Assembly (NCBI GenBank): GCA_018816865.1
Contig: JAHIUW010000029.1
Span: 27,232 to 91,231, forward strand
DNA length: 64,000 bases
From: Pseudomonadota bacterium
Lineage (GTDB): Bacteria > Desulfobacterota > Desulfovibrionia > Desulfovibrionales > Desulfovibrionaceae
Direction: 5' to 3'
Translations under genes and position numbers: made by a program
Shown: positions 16,376 through 25,598 of the stretch, piece by piece
How positions within the stretch are numbered: position 1 is the first letter of the stretch
How the letters are laid out: the number at the start of each line of letters is the position of its first letter
Notes under the pieces: model-generated
Databases searched by the model: none
What the model saw: only the letters and a program-made list of their open reading frames with translations
What the model was told of the DNA's origin: nothing

Positions 16376-17613
16376 GCTTCGAGAGATTCATCGCCATGCG
16401 CTACCTGTTTGCCCGGCGCAAACAGGCATTCATCTCGGTCATTTCCCTGATTTCCATCGTGGGAGTGGCCATCGGTGTGGCGTCGCTCATTGTAGTGCTT
16501 GGGGTCATGAATGGCATGAGCACCGATTTGAGGGACAAGATTCTGGGAGTGAATGCGCATCTGCTCGTGGGAAGCGTGGATTCTTCCATCGAAGAGTATC
16601 GGACGTTGGTTGATACGGCGCTGAAAGTGAAGGGCGTGACGGGGGTCATGCCCTTTGTGTATTCCGAGGTCATGTTGTCCACCCGTCATGGGGTCAAGGG
16701 CGTCGTGCTGCGGGGGATCGATCCTGCGGACGCGGCCCAGGTACTGACCTTGGACAAGGACATGGTGGAAGGGCAGCTTGCTGATCTGGCAGGAGGCTAT
16801 GGCCCGGCAGGCGGCCCCCCAGGTATTGTCGTGGGCAAGGAACTTGCCCAGCGGCTGGGAGTTCGCAGGGGCAGCCTGTTGAATATCCTCACCCCCTCCG
16901 GCATGACCACCGCCGCTGGGTTCAAACCCAAGATTCAGACCGTGCGTGTCGTGGCCGTGTTCAAGACCGGGATGTACGAGTATGATTCGTCCCTGGCGTA
17001 CGTCAGTATCTCCTCCGCACAAAATCTCCTTGGGTTCAAGTCCGATTCCGTGAGTGGCCTTGAGTTGAAGGTTGACGACGTGGATCATGCCGATGAGATC
17101 GGCCTGGCACTCAAGGAAGAGATTGGTGGGTTCCCGCTGTACGTGCGGAACTGGAAGGAGATGAACGAGAATCTCTATGCGGCGCTTGCCCTGGAGAAAC
17201 TGGCCATTTCAATCATCCTGGTCATGATCGTGCTTGTGGGTTCGTTTTCCATCGTGACCACCCTGGTGATGTTGGTTATGGAAAAAACCAGGGATATCGC
17301 CATCTTGATGTCCATGGGAGCCACGCGCAAGAGCATCCGCGCCATCTTTATGCTTCAGGGAGTGATCATCGGCATGGCCGGAACGGCGGCTGGATTTGCC
17401 CTGGGGCTGACGCTGTGCTTTCTGCTGAAGAGATTTCAATTCATCACCCTGCCCAAGGGCATCTATTCCTTGGACTACCTGCCTGTGCTGCTGGAGTGGC
17501 CCGACCTGGTGGCTATCGGCGTATCAGCCCTTGTGCTCTGCTTTCTGGCCACCGTGTACCCTGCCCGTCAGGCCTCGCGGCTGACCCCGGTGGAGGCGCT
17601 CCGCTATGAGTAA
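16372..17613 (+). CDS. lolC: Lipoprotein-releasing ABC transporter permease LolC/E
   Basis: Inner-membrane permease that, with LolD, extracts mature lipoproteins and hands them to LolA. The 413 residues have an N-terminal span (about 20-45), a large periplasmic MacB-like domain (about 48-270), and three C-terminal spans forming an FtsX domain. The start carries the typical ERFIAMRYL...FISVISLISIVG pattern. Only one permease is present, so it probably works as a homodimer or has a partner elsewhere. Both ends overlap neighbouring genes (4 bases with lysS, 8 with lolD), so expression is coupled. Confidence 0.93.
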   Translation: MSFERFIAMRYLFARRKQAFISVISLISIVGVAIGVASLIVVLGVMNGMSTDLRDKILGVNAHLLVGSVDSSIEEYRTLVDTALKVKGVTGVMPFVYSEVMLSTRHGVKGVVLRGIDPADAAQVLTLDKDMVEGQLADLAGGYGPAGGPPGIVVGKELAQRLGVRRGSLLNILTPSGMTTAAGFKPKIQTVRVVAVFKTGMYEYDSSLAYVSISSAQNLLGFKSDSVSGLELKVDDVDHADEIGLALKEEIGGFPLYVRNWKEMNENLYAALALEKLAISIILVMIVLVGSFSIVTTLVMLVMEKTRDIAILMSMGATRKSIRAIFMLQGVIIGMAGTAAGFALGLTLCFLLKRFQFITLPKGIYSLDYLPVLLEWPDLVAIGVSALVLCFLATVYPARQASRLTPVEALRYE

Positions 17614-18295
17614 TTTCCCGTTGTATGATTTGCGGGGTGTTGGTAAGGAGTACCCCGGGCCGACCGGAACGATAGAGATTCTTAAAGGGTTGGATCTGCG
17701 CGTGGAAGAGGGGCAGAGCGTAGCCGTGCTGGGGGCATCGGGCTCGGGCAAGTCCACGCTGCTGCATGTGCTGGGAACCTTGGACACGGCAACTTGCGGC
17801 GATGTCTTCTTCCGCGGCGAGGATTTGAACGCCCTTGACGAAGAGGCCAGGGCCAGGCTCCGCAACAGGGAAGTCGGCTTTGTCTTTCAGTTTCATCACC
17901 TGCTTCCGGAGTTCACGACTCTGGAGAATATCGCCATGCCCGGCCTGATCTCCGGGATGCCCAGGGCCGAGGCCCTGGCAAGGGCCGCCGAGGTCCTGAA
18001 ATTGACCGGTCTGGATCAACGCTCGTCGCACAAGGTCACCACCTTGTCCGGAGGCGAACGCCAGCGGGCGGCCATTGCCAGGGCGATCCTGCTCAGGCCC
18101 CGGGTGCTGCTGGCCGACGAGCCGACAGGAAATTTGGATGAGAAGACTGGAGCGCGGATCGCTCGTCTTCTCTTTGATTTGAATGAAGAATTGGGGATGG
18201 CTATGGTGGTTGTTACCCACAATGTTGAACTGGCCCGCCAGATGGGCCGGCGCCTTGAGCTACGTTCCGGAGAACTCTATGAGCATACGAGCTAA
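17606..18295 (+). CDS. lolD: Lipoprotein-releasing ABC transporter ATPase LolD
   Basis: ATPase that powers the LolC/E complex. The 229 residues carry Walker A GASGSGKST, the Q-loop in FVFQFHHLLPEFT, signature LSGGERQRAAIARA, Walker B VLLADEPTGNLDE and the switch His in VVVTHN. Length and motifs are those of the MacB/LolD class. It starts inside the end of lolC and its own end overlaps the bamA start by 17 bases, linking lipoprotein sorting to outer-membrane assembly, since Bam accessory proteins are lipoproteins. Confidence 0.95.
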   Translation: MSNFPLYDLRGVGKEYPGPTGTIEILKGLDLRVEEGQSVAVLGASGSGKSTLLHVLGTLDTATCGDVFFRGEDLNALDEEARARLRNREVGFVFQFHHLLPEFTTLENIAMPGLISGMPRAEALARAAEVLKLTGLDQRSSHKVTTLSGGERQRAAIARAILLRPRVLLADEPTGNLDEKTGARIARLLFDLNEELGMAMVVVTHNVELARQMGRRLELRSGELYEHTS

Positions 18296-20966
18296 TCGAT
18301 TCGGACTGATGGGCCTGCTGGCGGTCGTCCTGGTGTGTCTTGCCGCCGGGGCCTCAGTTGCTCAGGGCCAACCCGACAGCGGGAAGATTCAGTTGCTGGT
18401 CCTGCCCTTCGAGGTCAATGCCGATCCTGAGCTGGACTACTTGAAGGACAGCCTTCCCGAACTGCTGGGCGAGCGCCTCGAAAGCGCGGGCTTTTCCATT
18501 GTGGACCAGAAGACCGTCAGTGGACTGCTTCAGGAACACCAGATCGAATTCTTGGACATTGCCACGGCTAAGGATCTTGCGCTGTTGACCAACTCCACCT
18601 GGGCCGTTTACGGCAGTTTCAGCCAAGTGGGCGAGACCATCAGCCTGGATGTTCGGCTGGTGGAGGCCTTTGGTGTGCAGCCGGCCAAGCCGGTGTTCGT
18701 GGTTCAGGAAGGCCTGATCAACGCCGTGCCCGCCATCGAGGATTTGGCTGAAAAGATTCGCATGGAGCTGTTGCGCAAGGAGCGCATTGAAGTCATCGAT
18801 GTCCAGGGCACCAATGTCCTGGACAAGGAAGTCGTCTTGATGCGCTTGCGCGTCTCCAAGGGCGACGTCTATGACCCCAAGACCTTGAATGCCGAACTCA
18901 AGAATATCTATGACCTTGGCTATTTCGATGATGTGAGTATCGATGTTGACGACCTGCCCGAGGGCGTGAAGGTCACGTTTGTGGTCAAGGAAAAACCGCG
19001 CATCACGGTGGTCGATGTCCTTGGCGTCGAGGAGCTTGATCGGGACGATATCATGGAGCTGCTGAACTCCAAGGCCGGATCGGTTGTGAACCCCAAAATC
19101 CTGGCCGACGACCTGGCCAAGGTCAAGGCTGAGTATCGTAAGGAAGGCTATTACAACGCCAAGGTCAGCCATCAGCTGGAGGAAGCCGAAAACGGCCTGG
19201 CCCGGCTGAATATCGTGATTGAGGAAGGCAAGAAGCTCTTTATCGAGAATATCCGGATCGTGGGTGCCCAGAACCTTGACGAAGACGACCTCAAGGACCA
19301 GTTGGCCTTGTCAGAGCATGGGTTCCTGTCCTGGCTGACCGGGGACGGCGTACTCCAGGAGAATATGCTGGATCGTGACTCCGCAGCCCTGCAGGCCTAT
19401 TACGGCGATAATGGATTTCTGGAGGCCAAGGTCGGACAGCCCAAGGTGGAATACCTGGAGGAGGGCATCACCGTCACCTTTGAGGTGGAGGAGGGCCGTC
19501 GCTACAAGATCGGGACCATCAGCTACGAAGGTGATCTGCTGGAGACTCCGGAGGAACTGGGGGAGCGGATCAAGACCGACGACCTGCGCGAAGATGACGA
19601 GTATGTGAGCCGCGCGCAGTTGCGCGCCGACGCCCAAGCCCTGACCAAGTATTATTCCGATTTCGGCTACGCCTTTGCCGAGGTCGACTCCCGCGCCGTC
19701 CCGAATACTGAGACACTGACCGCTGATGTCGTGTTCGAATTGCACAAGCGTCAGAAAATCTACATCCGTCGCGTGATGATCGAGGGCAACTCCAGGACCC
19801 GCGACAACGTCATCCGCCGCGAAATGCGCCTGACCGATGGTGATCTGTTCAGTGGGTCCAAGCTGGGCCGTTCGACCCAGCGCCTGAACAACCTGGGCTT
19901 TTTTGAGCAAGCCGACGTGGAAACCGTGCCCACCGACGATCCCGGCCAGATGGACTTGAAGGTCAAGGTCAAGGAGACCACCACCGGTGAGCTGTCCGGC
20001 GGTGTGGGCTGGTCCAGCTCCGACGGCATCTACTTTCTGGCTACGGTGGCCGAACGCAATCTGTTCGGCAAGGGCTACTACGCAGCCCTGGAGGGCGCCT
20101 GGGGTGGCGACACGACCCGCTACACCGCCAGCTTTGTGAACCCTCATCTCTATGATTCCCCCTGGAAGTTCGGCATCGATATCTATGATTGGGAAGACGA
20201 CTATGACGACTACGACATCTCGCGGGTGGGCGCTCGCCTGCGGACCGGTCATCCCCTTGGCGAATACACCTACTGGAATGTCTACTACGAGTTGGAAAAC
20301 TACACAGTGACCTCCGTCGACGATGACGCCACCGATTCCATCAAGGATATCGAGGGAGATAACTGGAAGAGCATGGTCAGCAATGAGCTGGTTCGCAATA
20401 CCCTGAACCGTCGCCTGAACCCGTCCGAAGGCATGAAGAGCAAGATCACGGTCGAGTATTCCGGAGGCGTCATCGGCGGCAGCGACGATTACATCAAGTA
20501 TGTGGCCGATCACAGCCAGTATTGGCCCCTGTGGTTGGATCATGTCTTCCATGCCCACGCCCAGATTGGGTATGTGATGGAGCAGTTCAACGGCAACGAC
20601 GTGCCGGTGCATGAGAATTTTTATCTCGGCGGCATTGACGACGTCCGTGGCTACAAGAACAACTACATCTCCCCGCGTGAGGACGGCGACAAGGTCGGTG
20701 GCAACAAGGTCTTCTTTGCCAACTTTGAATACCTGTTCCCCATCATGGAAGAAATGGGCGTCATGGGCCTGGCTTTCTTTGACGCTGGAGAGGTTTGGGA
20801 AAAGGGGGACGAACTCGATTTCGACCTCAAGAAGAGTGTGGGTTGCGGCATCCGTTGGTACTCGCCCATGGGTCCGCTGCGCCTTGAGTACGGCTATGCG
20901 CTGGATACCATCGAGGACCAGGGTAGTAAAAGTCGTTTGGAATTCTCCATCGGCCAGTTCTTTTAA
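18279..20966 (+). CDS. bamA: Outer-membrane assembly factor BamA with extra N-terminal domain
   Basis: Core of the complex that inserts beta-barrel proteins. ATG 18279 (after CGGAG) is chosen because a signal peptide of about 28 residues follows at once. Residues about 30-180 form an extra domain (IQLLVLPFEVNADP... and a WAVYGSF strand) resembling TolB-N/FlgO/CsgG-type folds rather than POTRA. Five POTRA repeats follow at about 185-555, then a 16-strand Omp85 barrel to residue 895. The barrel ends in Phe-Phe, the usual beta-signal, and includes NFYLGGIDDVRGY. The total of 895 residues exceeds the roughly 800 of E. coli BamA, the difference being the N-terminal domain. Confidence 0.93.
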   Translation: MSIRANRFGLMGLLAVVLVCLAAGASVAQGQPDSGKIQLLVLPFEVNADPELDYLKDSLPELLGERLESAGFSIVDQKTVSGLLQEHQIEFLDIATAKDLALLTNSTWAVYGSFSQVGETISLDVRLVEAFGVQPAKPVFVVQEGLINAVPAIEDLAEKIRMELLRKERIEVIDVQGTNVLDKEVVLMRLRVSKGDVYDPKTLNAELKNIYDLGYFDDVSIDVDDLPEGVKVTFVVKEKPRITVVDVLGVEELDRDDIMELLNSKAGSVVNPKILADDLAKVKAEYRKEGYYNAKVSHQLEEAENGLARLNIVIEEGKKLFIENIRIVGAQNLDEDDLKDQLALSEHGFLSWLTGDGVLQENMLDRDSAALQAYYGDNGFLEAKVGQPKVEYLEEGITVTFEVEEGRRYKIGTISYEGDLLETPEELGERIKTDDLREDDEYVSRAQLRADAQALTKYYSDFGYAFAEVDSRAVPNTETLTADVVFELHKRQKIYIRRVMIEGNSRTRDNVIRREMRLTDGDLFSGSKLGRSTQRLNNLGFFEQADVETVPTDDPGQMDLKVKVKETTTGELSGGVGWSSSDGIYFLATVAERNLFGKGYYAALEGAWGGDTTRYTASFVNPHLYDSPWKFGIDIYDWEDDYDDYDISRVGARLRTGHPLGEYTYWNVYYELENYTVTSVDDDATDSIKDIEGDNWKSMVSNELVRNTLNRRLNPSEGMKSKITVEYSGGVIGGSDDYIKYVADHSQYWPLWLDHVFHAHAQIGYVMEQFNGNDVPVHENFYLGGIDDVRGYKNNYISPREDGDKVGGNKVFFANFEYLFPIMEEMGVMGLAFFDAGEVWEKGDELDFDLKKSVGCGIRWYSPMGPLRLEYGYALDTIEDQGSKSRLEFSIGQFF

Positions 20967-21017
20967 GCCGATGTGATTGGAAACCATCAAGTAAAGTTCA
21001 ACAAAAAAGAGGAATCG

Positions 21018-21539
21018 ATGCATAAGTTACTGTTCGCTATTCTTGCCCTGCTGATGCTTGTCCCGGCCGCCCAGGCCGCCTCCGACGGCCCCGTTGGCAT
21101 TGTGAACGTGCCCCAGGTGATCCGCGAATGCGAAGCCGGCAAACAGGTGCGTGACAAACTCGCCGCGGCTTTCAAGGGCACCCAGGTCGAGATGGACAGG
21201 CAGAAGACCGAGCTTGAAAAGCTCCGTGACGACCTCCAGAAGCAGAACATGGTCCTGACTACGGAGGCCAAGGCCGACAAGGAAATCGAGTTCAAGCGCA
21301 AGGTGCGTGACTATCAGGATGCCCTGCGTGACTTCCAGCGCAAGTTCAAGGCTGAGGAGTCCACGCTGTCCAAACCCGTGCTGGATGTCATCGTGGAGAC
21401 CCTCAAGGCCTACGGCAAAAAGAATGGCCTGGGGCTGATCCTGGATGCCCAGGCAGGTGTCATCTACGCCGACGACAAGGCCGACATCACCAAGGATATC
21501 ATAGCCGAGGTCAACAAGGCCTGGAAGGCGAAGAAGTAA
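21018..21539 (+). CDS. skp: Skp/OmpH-family periplasmic chaperone
   Basis: Periplasmic holdase that escorts unfolded outer-membrane proteins to BamA. The 173 residues begin at ATG 21018 after AGAGGAA. There is a signal peptide ending AAQA (about residue 18), a short strand [15 protein letters not shown], a long charged coiled coil (about 45-120), and a C-terminal strand [15 protein letters not shown]. Length and layout match OmpH proteins. It sits between bamA and lpxD as in many proteobacteria. Confidence 0.92.
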   Translation: MHKLLFAILALLMLVPAAQAASDGPVGIVNVPQVIRECEAGKQVRDKLAAAFKGTQVEMDRQKTELEKLRDDLQKQNMVLTTEAKADKEIEFKRKVRDYQDALRDFQRKFKAEESTLSKPVLDVIVETLKAYGKKNGLGLILDAQAGVIYADDKADITKDIIAEVNKAWKAKK

Positions 21540-21561
21540 AAGCGGGACGACGGCGACGCTG

Positions 21562-22599
21562 ATGAAAATGAAATTGTCTGAACTGGCTGGAAAGCTGGGG
21601 CTTACCCTGATGGGGCAGGACCGTGACGTGTCCGGAGTCGGGACCCTGGAGTCCGCCGGCCCCGAGGACGTCACCTTCCTGGGCAATCCCAAGTACGAGG
21701 GACTGCTGGCCGGATGCAAGGCCGCAGCCGTGATCTGCACCCAGGAGCACGCCGCGCAAGTGGCCTCGGCCCTGGTCAGCGTCAATCCCTATCTGGACTT
21801 TGCCCGACTGCTGGCCCTGATCACCCCGCAGCAGGGATGCCTGTGCGGCGTGAGCGACGAGGCCTCTGTGCATCCCGAAGCAAGTGTCGACGCGAGCGCC
21901 GATGTCTATCCCTTTGCCTTTGTGGCCAGGGGTGCGAGCATCGGCCCCCGGTCGAGGGTCTTTCCTGGCTGCTACGTGGGCGAGGATTGCATCGTGGGAG
22001 CGGACTGCACACTGTATCCCAATGTCACGCTCATGGCTGGCACGGTGCTCGGCGAGCGGGTGATGATCCATTCCGGGGCCGTGCTCGGCAGTGACGGGTT
22101 CGGCTACGTCGAGACACCGCTGGGCCGCGAGAAGATCCCCCAGGTGGGGGCGGTCCTGGTGGCTGATGACGTCGAGATCGGCGCCAATACCACCATTGAT
22201 CGCGCCATGCTGGAAAAGACCATCATCGGCAGCGGCACCAAGATCGACAACCTTGTGCAAATCGGCCACAATTGTACCTTCGGCCGCAACTGCACCATCG
22301 TCTCCCAGGTGGGGGTGGCGGGCAGTTGCACTGTGGGCAACAATGTGATCATCGCGGGCAAGGCCGGTCTCAACGATCATCTGGACATCGGCGACGATGT
22401 GCTCATCGGACCCAAGTGCGGGGTGCGGTTGTCCATTCCGGCGGGCAAGCGCATGGGCGGGCATCCGGCCATGGAATACACGACCTACATGCGTCATATG
22501 TCCCTGGCTCCCCAGATTCCCGATCTGTTCAAGCGGGTCAAGAAACTCGAAAAGGAACTGGCCGCCCTGCGAGCGGTGGCAGAAGAGGGAGACAAGTGA
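21562..22599 (+). CDS. lpxD: UDP-3-O-acylglucosamine N-acyltransferase LpxD
   Basis: Third step of lipid A synthesis, adding the N-linked hydroxyacyl chain to UDP-3-O-acylglucosamine. The 345 residues have an N-terminal uridine-binding domain (about 1-100) and a left-handed beta helix of hexapeptide repeats (about 105-310) with the family region [13 protein letters not shown] and [11 protein letters not shown] containing the likely catalytic His. A short C-terminal helix follows. ATG 21562 is used; ATG 21568 is also possible. Its TGA overlaps the fabZ start by one base. Confidence 0.95.
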   Translation: MKMKLSELAGKLGLTLMGQDRDVSGVGTLESAGPEDVTFLGNPKYEGLLAGCKAAAVICTQEHAAQVASALVSVNPYLDFARLLALITPQQGCLCGVSDEASVHPEASVDASADVYPFAFVARGASIGPRSRVFPGCYVGEDCIVGADCTLYPNVTLMAGTVLGERVMIHSGAVLGSDGFGYVETPLGREKIPQVGAVLVADDVEIGANTTIDRAMLEKTIIGSGTKIDNLVQIGHNCTFGRNCTIVSQVGVAGSCTVGNNVIIAGKAGLNDHLDIGDDVLIGPKCGVRLSIPAGKRMGGHPAMEYTTYMRHMSLAPQIPDLFKRVKKLEKELAALRAVAEEGDK

Positions 22600-23063
22600 T
22601 GAGTGAACTCCCGATAAATGCGGATATTCAAAAGATTTTTGAGCTGCTTCCGCATCGCTATCCCTTTCTGATGGTGGATAGGGTGACGGAAGTCATTGCC
22701 GGGAAATCCCTGCAGGGTTTCAAGAACGTTACCGTGAACGAGCCCTTCTTCCAGGGGCATTTTCCGGGCCTGCCCGTGATGCCCGGCGTACTGATGTGCG
22801 AGGCCCTGGCCCAGGCGGGCGGATTGCTGGCACTGCTTTCCGACCCGGAGATGGCCAAGAGTGACAAGGTCTTTCTGTTCACGGGCATCGACAAGGTGCG
22901 CTTCCGGCGCCAGGTGGTTCCCGGAGACAGGCTGGATCTGGAAGTGTTCGACATGAGGCGCAAGCTGAACCTGATCAAGATGAGCGGCAAGGCCATGGTC
23001 AACGGCGAAATCGCCTGCCAGGGCATCATGTCCGCCGTTCTTGTCAATCGAGAGGATATGTAG
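22599..23063 (+). CDS. fabZ: 3-hydroxyacyl-ACP dehydratase FabZ
   Basis: Dehydrates beta-hydroxyacyl-ACP in fatty-acid elongation and competes with LpxA and LpxD for hydroxyacyl-ACP. The 154 residues show the hot-dog fold signature: LLPHRYPFLMVDRV, the active-site His in FFQGHFPGLPVMPGVLMCEA with the following Glu, and a C-terminal strand MVNGEIACQG. The start shares its A with the lpxD stop. The position inside the lpx operon is the common proteobacterial arrangement. Confidence 0.95.
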   Translation: MSELPINADIQKIFELLPHRYPFLMVDRVTEVIAGKSLQGFKNVTVNEPFFQGHFPGLPVMPGVLMCEALAQAGGLLALLSDPEMAKSDKVFLFTGIDKVRFRRQVVPGDRLDLEVFDMRRKLNLIKMSGKAMVNGEIACQGIMSAVLVNREDM

Positions 23064-23876
23064 TTGGCCAACCAGATTCATCCCACCGCAGTGGTGGACC
23101 CGGGTGCTGCGCTTGGAGAGAACATCACCGTCGGTCCGTATGTCATCATTGAGGGTGATACCGTGATCGGCGACGGCACTCGCATCGACGCCTTTGCGCA
23201 GATCAAGCGCTACACGACCATGGGGGCGAACAACGTCATCCATTCCAACGCCCTGATCGGCGGCGAACCCCAGGATATCAAATTCAAGGATTCCGAGACA
23301 CGGGTCGTGATGGGTGATGGCAACATCATCCGCGAGTTCGTGACCGTGCATCGCGGGACCCTCGAGGGGCGCGGCGAGACCAGGATCGGCTCGCACTGCA
23401 TGATCATGGCCTATGCCCACGTGGCCCATGACTGTATCCTGCACGACCATGCCATCCTGGTGAACTGTGTCATGCTGGCTGGTCATGTGGATATCGGCAC
23501 TCATGCCGTGGTCAGCGGGATGACGGGTGTCCACCAGTTTACGCGTATCGGAGACTACGCCTTCATTGGCGGGATGTCCGGCGTATCCCTGGATGTGCCG
23601 CCTTACACCCATGCCACGGGCGTACGCGGAGCATTGCGGGGCCTGAACGTGATCGGGCTGCGGCGTTCCGGCATGGATCGTGCCGCGGTCAAGGCCCTGA
23701 AGCAGGCCTACACCACGATTTTCCGTTCGGGCATGGGGCGCAAGGAAGCCCTGGCCGAGGCCGAAGAAGTCCTCGGGCACGTCCCGGAAGTCATGAAGAT
23801 GGTCGAGTTCATCCGCAGCAGTGAGCGCGGGGTGCATAGCGACATCGGCATGCGCAACGGCGACAAAGACAGTTAA
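23064..23876 (+). CDS. lpxA: UDP-N-acetylglucosamine acyltransferase LpxA
   Basis: First step of lipid A synthesis, O-acylating UDP-GlcNAc. The protein is 270 residues with a TTG start at 23064, immediately after the fabZ stop, and AGAGGA upstream. The N-terminal beta helix of hexapeptide repeats (IHPTAVVDPGAALGENITVG onward) carries the family IGGEPQDIKF and NIIREFVTVHRGT, with the catalytic His in AYAHVAHDC. The C-terminal helical region includes GLNVIGLRRSG. Confidence 0.95.
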   Translation: MANQIHPTAVVDPGAALGENITVGPYVIIEGDTVIGDGTRIDAFAQIKRYTTMGANNVIHSNALIGGEPQDIKFKDSETRVVMGDGNIIREFVTVHRGTLEGRGETRIGSHCMIMAYAHVAHDCILHDHAILVNCVMLAGHVDIGTHAVVSGMTGVHQFTRIGDYAFIGGMSGVSLDVPPYTHATGVRGALRGLNVIGLRRSGMDRAAVKALKQAYTTIFRSGMGRKEALAEAEEVLGHVPEVMKMVEFIRSSERGVHSDIGMRNGDKDS

Positions 23877-23918
23877 CCTTCAGGCCGGGCTCAACCCCGG
23901 CCTTTGATTGTGATGCCC

Positions 23919-24746
23919 ATGACCAAGACACTCGGAATCATCGCCGGAGGACGGCAGTTCCCCTTCATGGTGGCCCAGCGCGCCCGTGAGGCTGGGATGC
24001 GCGTGGTGGCCGTCGGCTTTTCCGGAAACACCGATCCGGCTCTGGCCGAGGTTGTGGATGTTTTCGAGATGCTGCATCTGGGGCAGCTGTCCAGGTGTAT
24101 CAAGTTCATGAAGGCTAACGCGGCGGACTCGGTGATCTTTGCCGGGGCCATCAATAAGCCCAAGGCCATGGACATCCGCCCCGATCTGCTTGTGGCCAAG
24201 CTGCTGTTCAAGTTGAAGGACAAAGGCGACAATGCCATCCTGTCCCGCGTCTTGGACGAGTTCGAGTCCCAGGGGCTGAATGTGGGCGACCCCCTGGAGT
24301 TCGTGCCCGGTTTGGCCACTCCCCAAGGTCCCCTGACCGCAAAGTCCCCGTCCAAGGCTGATTTCGATGATCTGCGCTTTGCCTGGCCCCGGGCCAAGGC
24401 CATCGGCGAACTGGACATCGGCCAGGCCCTGCTGGTCAAGGCCGGAATCGTCCTGGCCGTGGAGGGTCCCGAGGGCACCGACGCCGCCATCCGGCGGGCG
24501 GGGGAGCTGTCCTCCAAGGGCTGTGTGCTGTGCAAGGTCTACAAGCCCGGTCAGGACATGCGCATCGATCGGCCCGCCATGGGGCTGAACACCGTGCGTA
24601 CCATGATCGAGGCGGGCGGAACCTGCATCGGCATCGAGGCTGGGCGGTCCATCTTCTTTGAACAGGCCGAAGCCCTGGCCCTGGCCGAACAGCATGGTAT
24701 CTCCATCATTGGGCTGTCCCCGGAGATTCTTGGCATTCAGAGCTAG
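23919..24746 (+). CDS. lpxI: UDP-2,3-diacylglucosamine pyrophosphatase LpxI
   Basis: Hydrolyses UDP-2,3-diacylglucosamine to lipid X and UMP. It is the alternative to LpxH found in alpha- and deltaproteobacteria and related groups. The 275 residues (former DUF1009) have an N-terminal domain starting GIIAGGRQFPFMVA with a Gly-rich loop, and a C-terminal domain with AVEGPEGTDAAIRRAG and the late motif GIEAGRSIFFEQ. ATG 23919 is used; ATG 23913 is almost as good, and neither has a strong ribosome site. It is the last gene of the operon. No lpxB follows, although lpxB is often close by in relatives. Confidence 0.9.
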   Translation: MTKTLGIIAGGRQFPFMVAQRAREAGMRVVAVGFSGNTDPALAEVVDVFEMLHLGQLSRCIKFMKANAADSVIFAGAINKPKAMDIRPDLLVAKLLFKLKDKGDNAILSRVLDEFESQGLNVGDPLEFVPGLATPQGPLTAKSPSKADFDDLRFAWPRAKAIGELDIGQALLVKAGIVLAVEGPEGTDAAIRRAGELSSKGCVLCKVYKPGQDMRIDRPAMGLNTVRTMIEAGGTCIGIEAGRSIFFEQAEALALAEQHGISIIGLSPEILGIQS

Positions 24747-24770
24747 ACTGCGTTTGTCTTGCAATGCTTA

Positions 24771-24807
24771 ACGCCAGCCGGGAGTGATCCCGACCGGCGT
24801 TTTTTTG
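24771..24807 (+). terminator. Terminator of the lolC-lpxI operon
   Basis: ACGCC...GGCGT closes an imperfect hairpin (24771-24800) with inner pairing GGGA/TCCC, followed by seven T. It lies 25 bases after the lpxI stop. Confidence 0.8.
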
Positions 24808-24869
24808 TTGAGCGGACTCCAGCAGAAGTCTTCTATGGCAAGGCTGGCGCTGGTGCCCCCTCATCGCGA

Positions 24870-25580
24870 TTAGAATTTCATCCTGGCCGTGGTCAGTCCA
24901 TGCACGGGCAGGATGATGCCCTCCATGCCCTTGATCTTCTGAATGTTGTCATAGGCCGCGAAGGCGTCGCAGTGCACGCCGGGGCAAATGGCCGGGCCGT
25001 TGGCCGGGAAATTCTTCTCGTTGCAGCAGCACCCGGGCATGATCACCGGCTGGGTGGCCGTCTCGATGATCACCGTCTGGCAGCCGGGAGAGTGGCCGGG
25101 CGTCAGTACGCAGCGGATGCCGGGTACGGGCTCGGCGTCGCCGTTCAGGGTTTCGAATTCGAGATCCTCGATGAAGTATTCGTCGTAGCGGTGGTCCAGA
25201 GGGTGCGGGTTCCTGCAGAAATCCAACTCGGTCTGCTGCACAATGTGTCTGGCCTTGGGGAACAGCCGGTTGTTGCCGCAGTGGTCGTCGTGCAGATGGG
25301 TGTTGATGACGATGTCCACGTCCTCCGGGGCCACGCCCTCGGCTTCAAGGGCCTCGGTCAGGGGGGCTACCGTCAGGCCTGTCTCTTCGGCGAAGCCCGC
25401 CGGTTCCATGGCCTCGTCCTCGTCCAATCCTGTATCGATGAGGATCGTGTGACCCTCGCCGCGTACGAGTAGGCTGTAGATGGGCAACCAGATGGGTTGG
25501 CCGTAGCCTTGCTGGTAGGTCATGATTCCCTGGTCGGGATTGCGGACACCGGTGAGCAGTGGTGTGACTGTGTAAGGCAC
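24870..25580 (-). CDS. Metallo-beta-lactamase-fold hydrolase, lactonase-like
   Basis: A 236-residue protein with a GTG start at 25580 behind AAGGAGA. The first metal-binding motif is intact (THLHDDHCGN), with a later His in LTPGHSPG and a last His in LPVHGL. The position usually holding the metal-bridging Asp instead reads MPGCCCNEKNF, with three adjacent Cys. The overall pattern (YSLLVRGEGHTILIDTGLD near the start) is that of the N-acyl-homoserine-lactonase-like branch, but the substrate cannot be told. It follows the nitroreductase gene by 18 bases and is probably co-transcribed. Confidence 0.82.
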   Translation of the reverse strand: MPYTVTPLLTGVRNPDQGIMTYQQGYGQPIWLPIYSLLVRGEGHTILIDTGLDEDEAMEPAGFAEETGLTVAPLTEALEAEGVAPEDVDIVINTHLHDDHCGNNRLFPKARHIVQQTELDFCRNPHPLDHRYDEYFIEDLEFETLNGDAEPVPGIRCVLTPGHSPGCQTVIIETATQPVIMPGCCCNEKNFPANGPAICPGVHCDAFAAYDNIQKIKGMEGIILPVHGLTTARMKF

Positions 25581-25598
25581 GTCTGGTCTCCTTTGCGA

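Noticed and set aside
23882..23903. Hairpin AGGCCGGG/CCCGGCCT between lpxA and lpxI as a terminator
   Set aside because: Only a short broken T run follows, and lpxI clearly belongs to the operon; it may at most attenuate.
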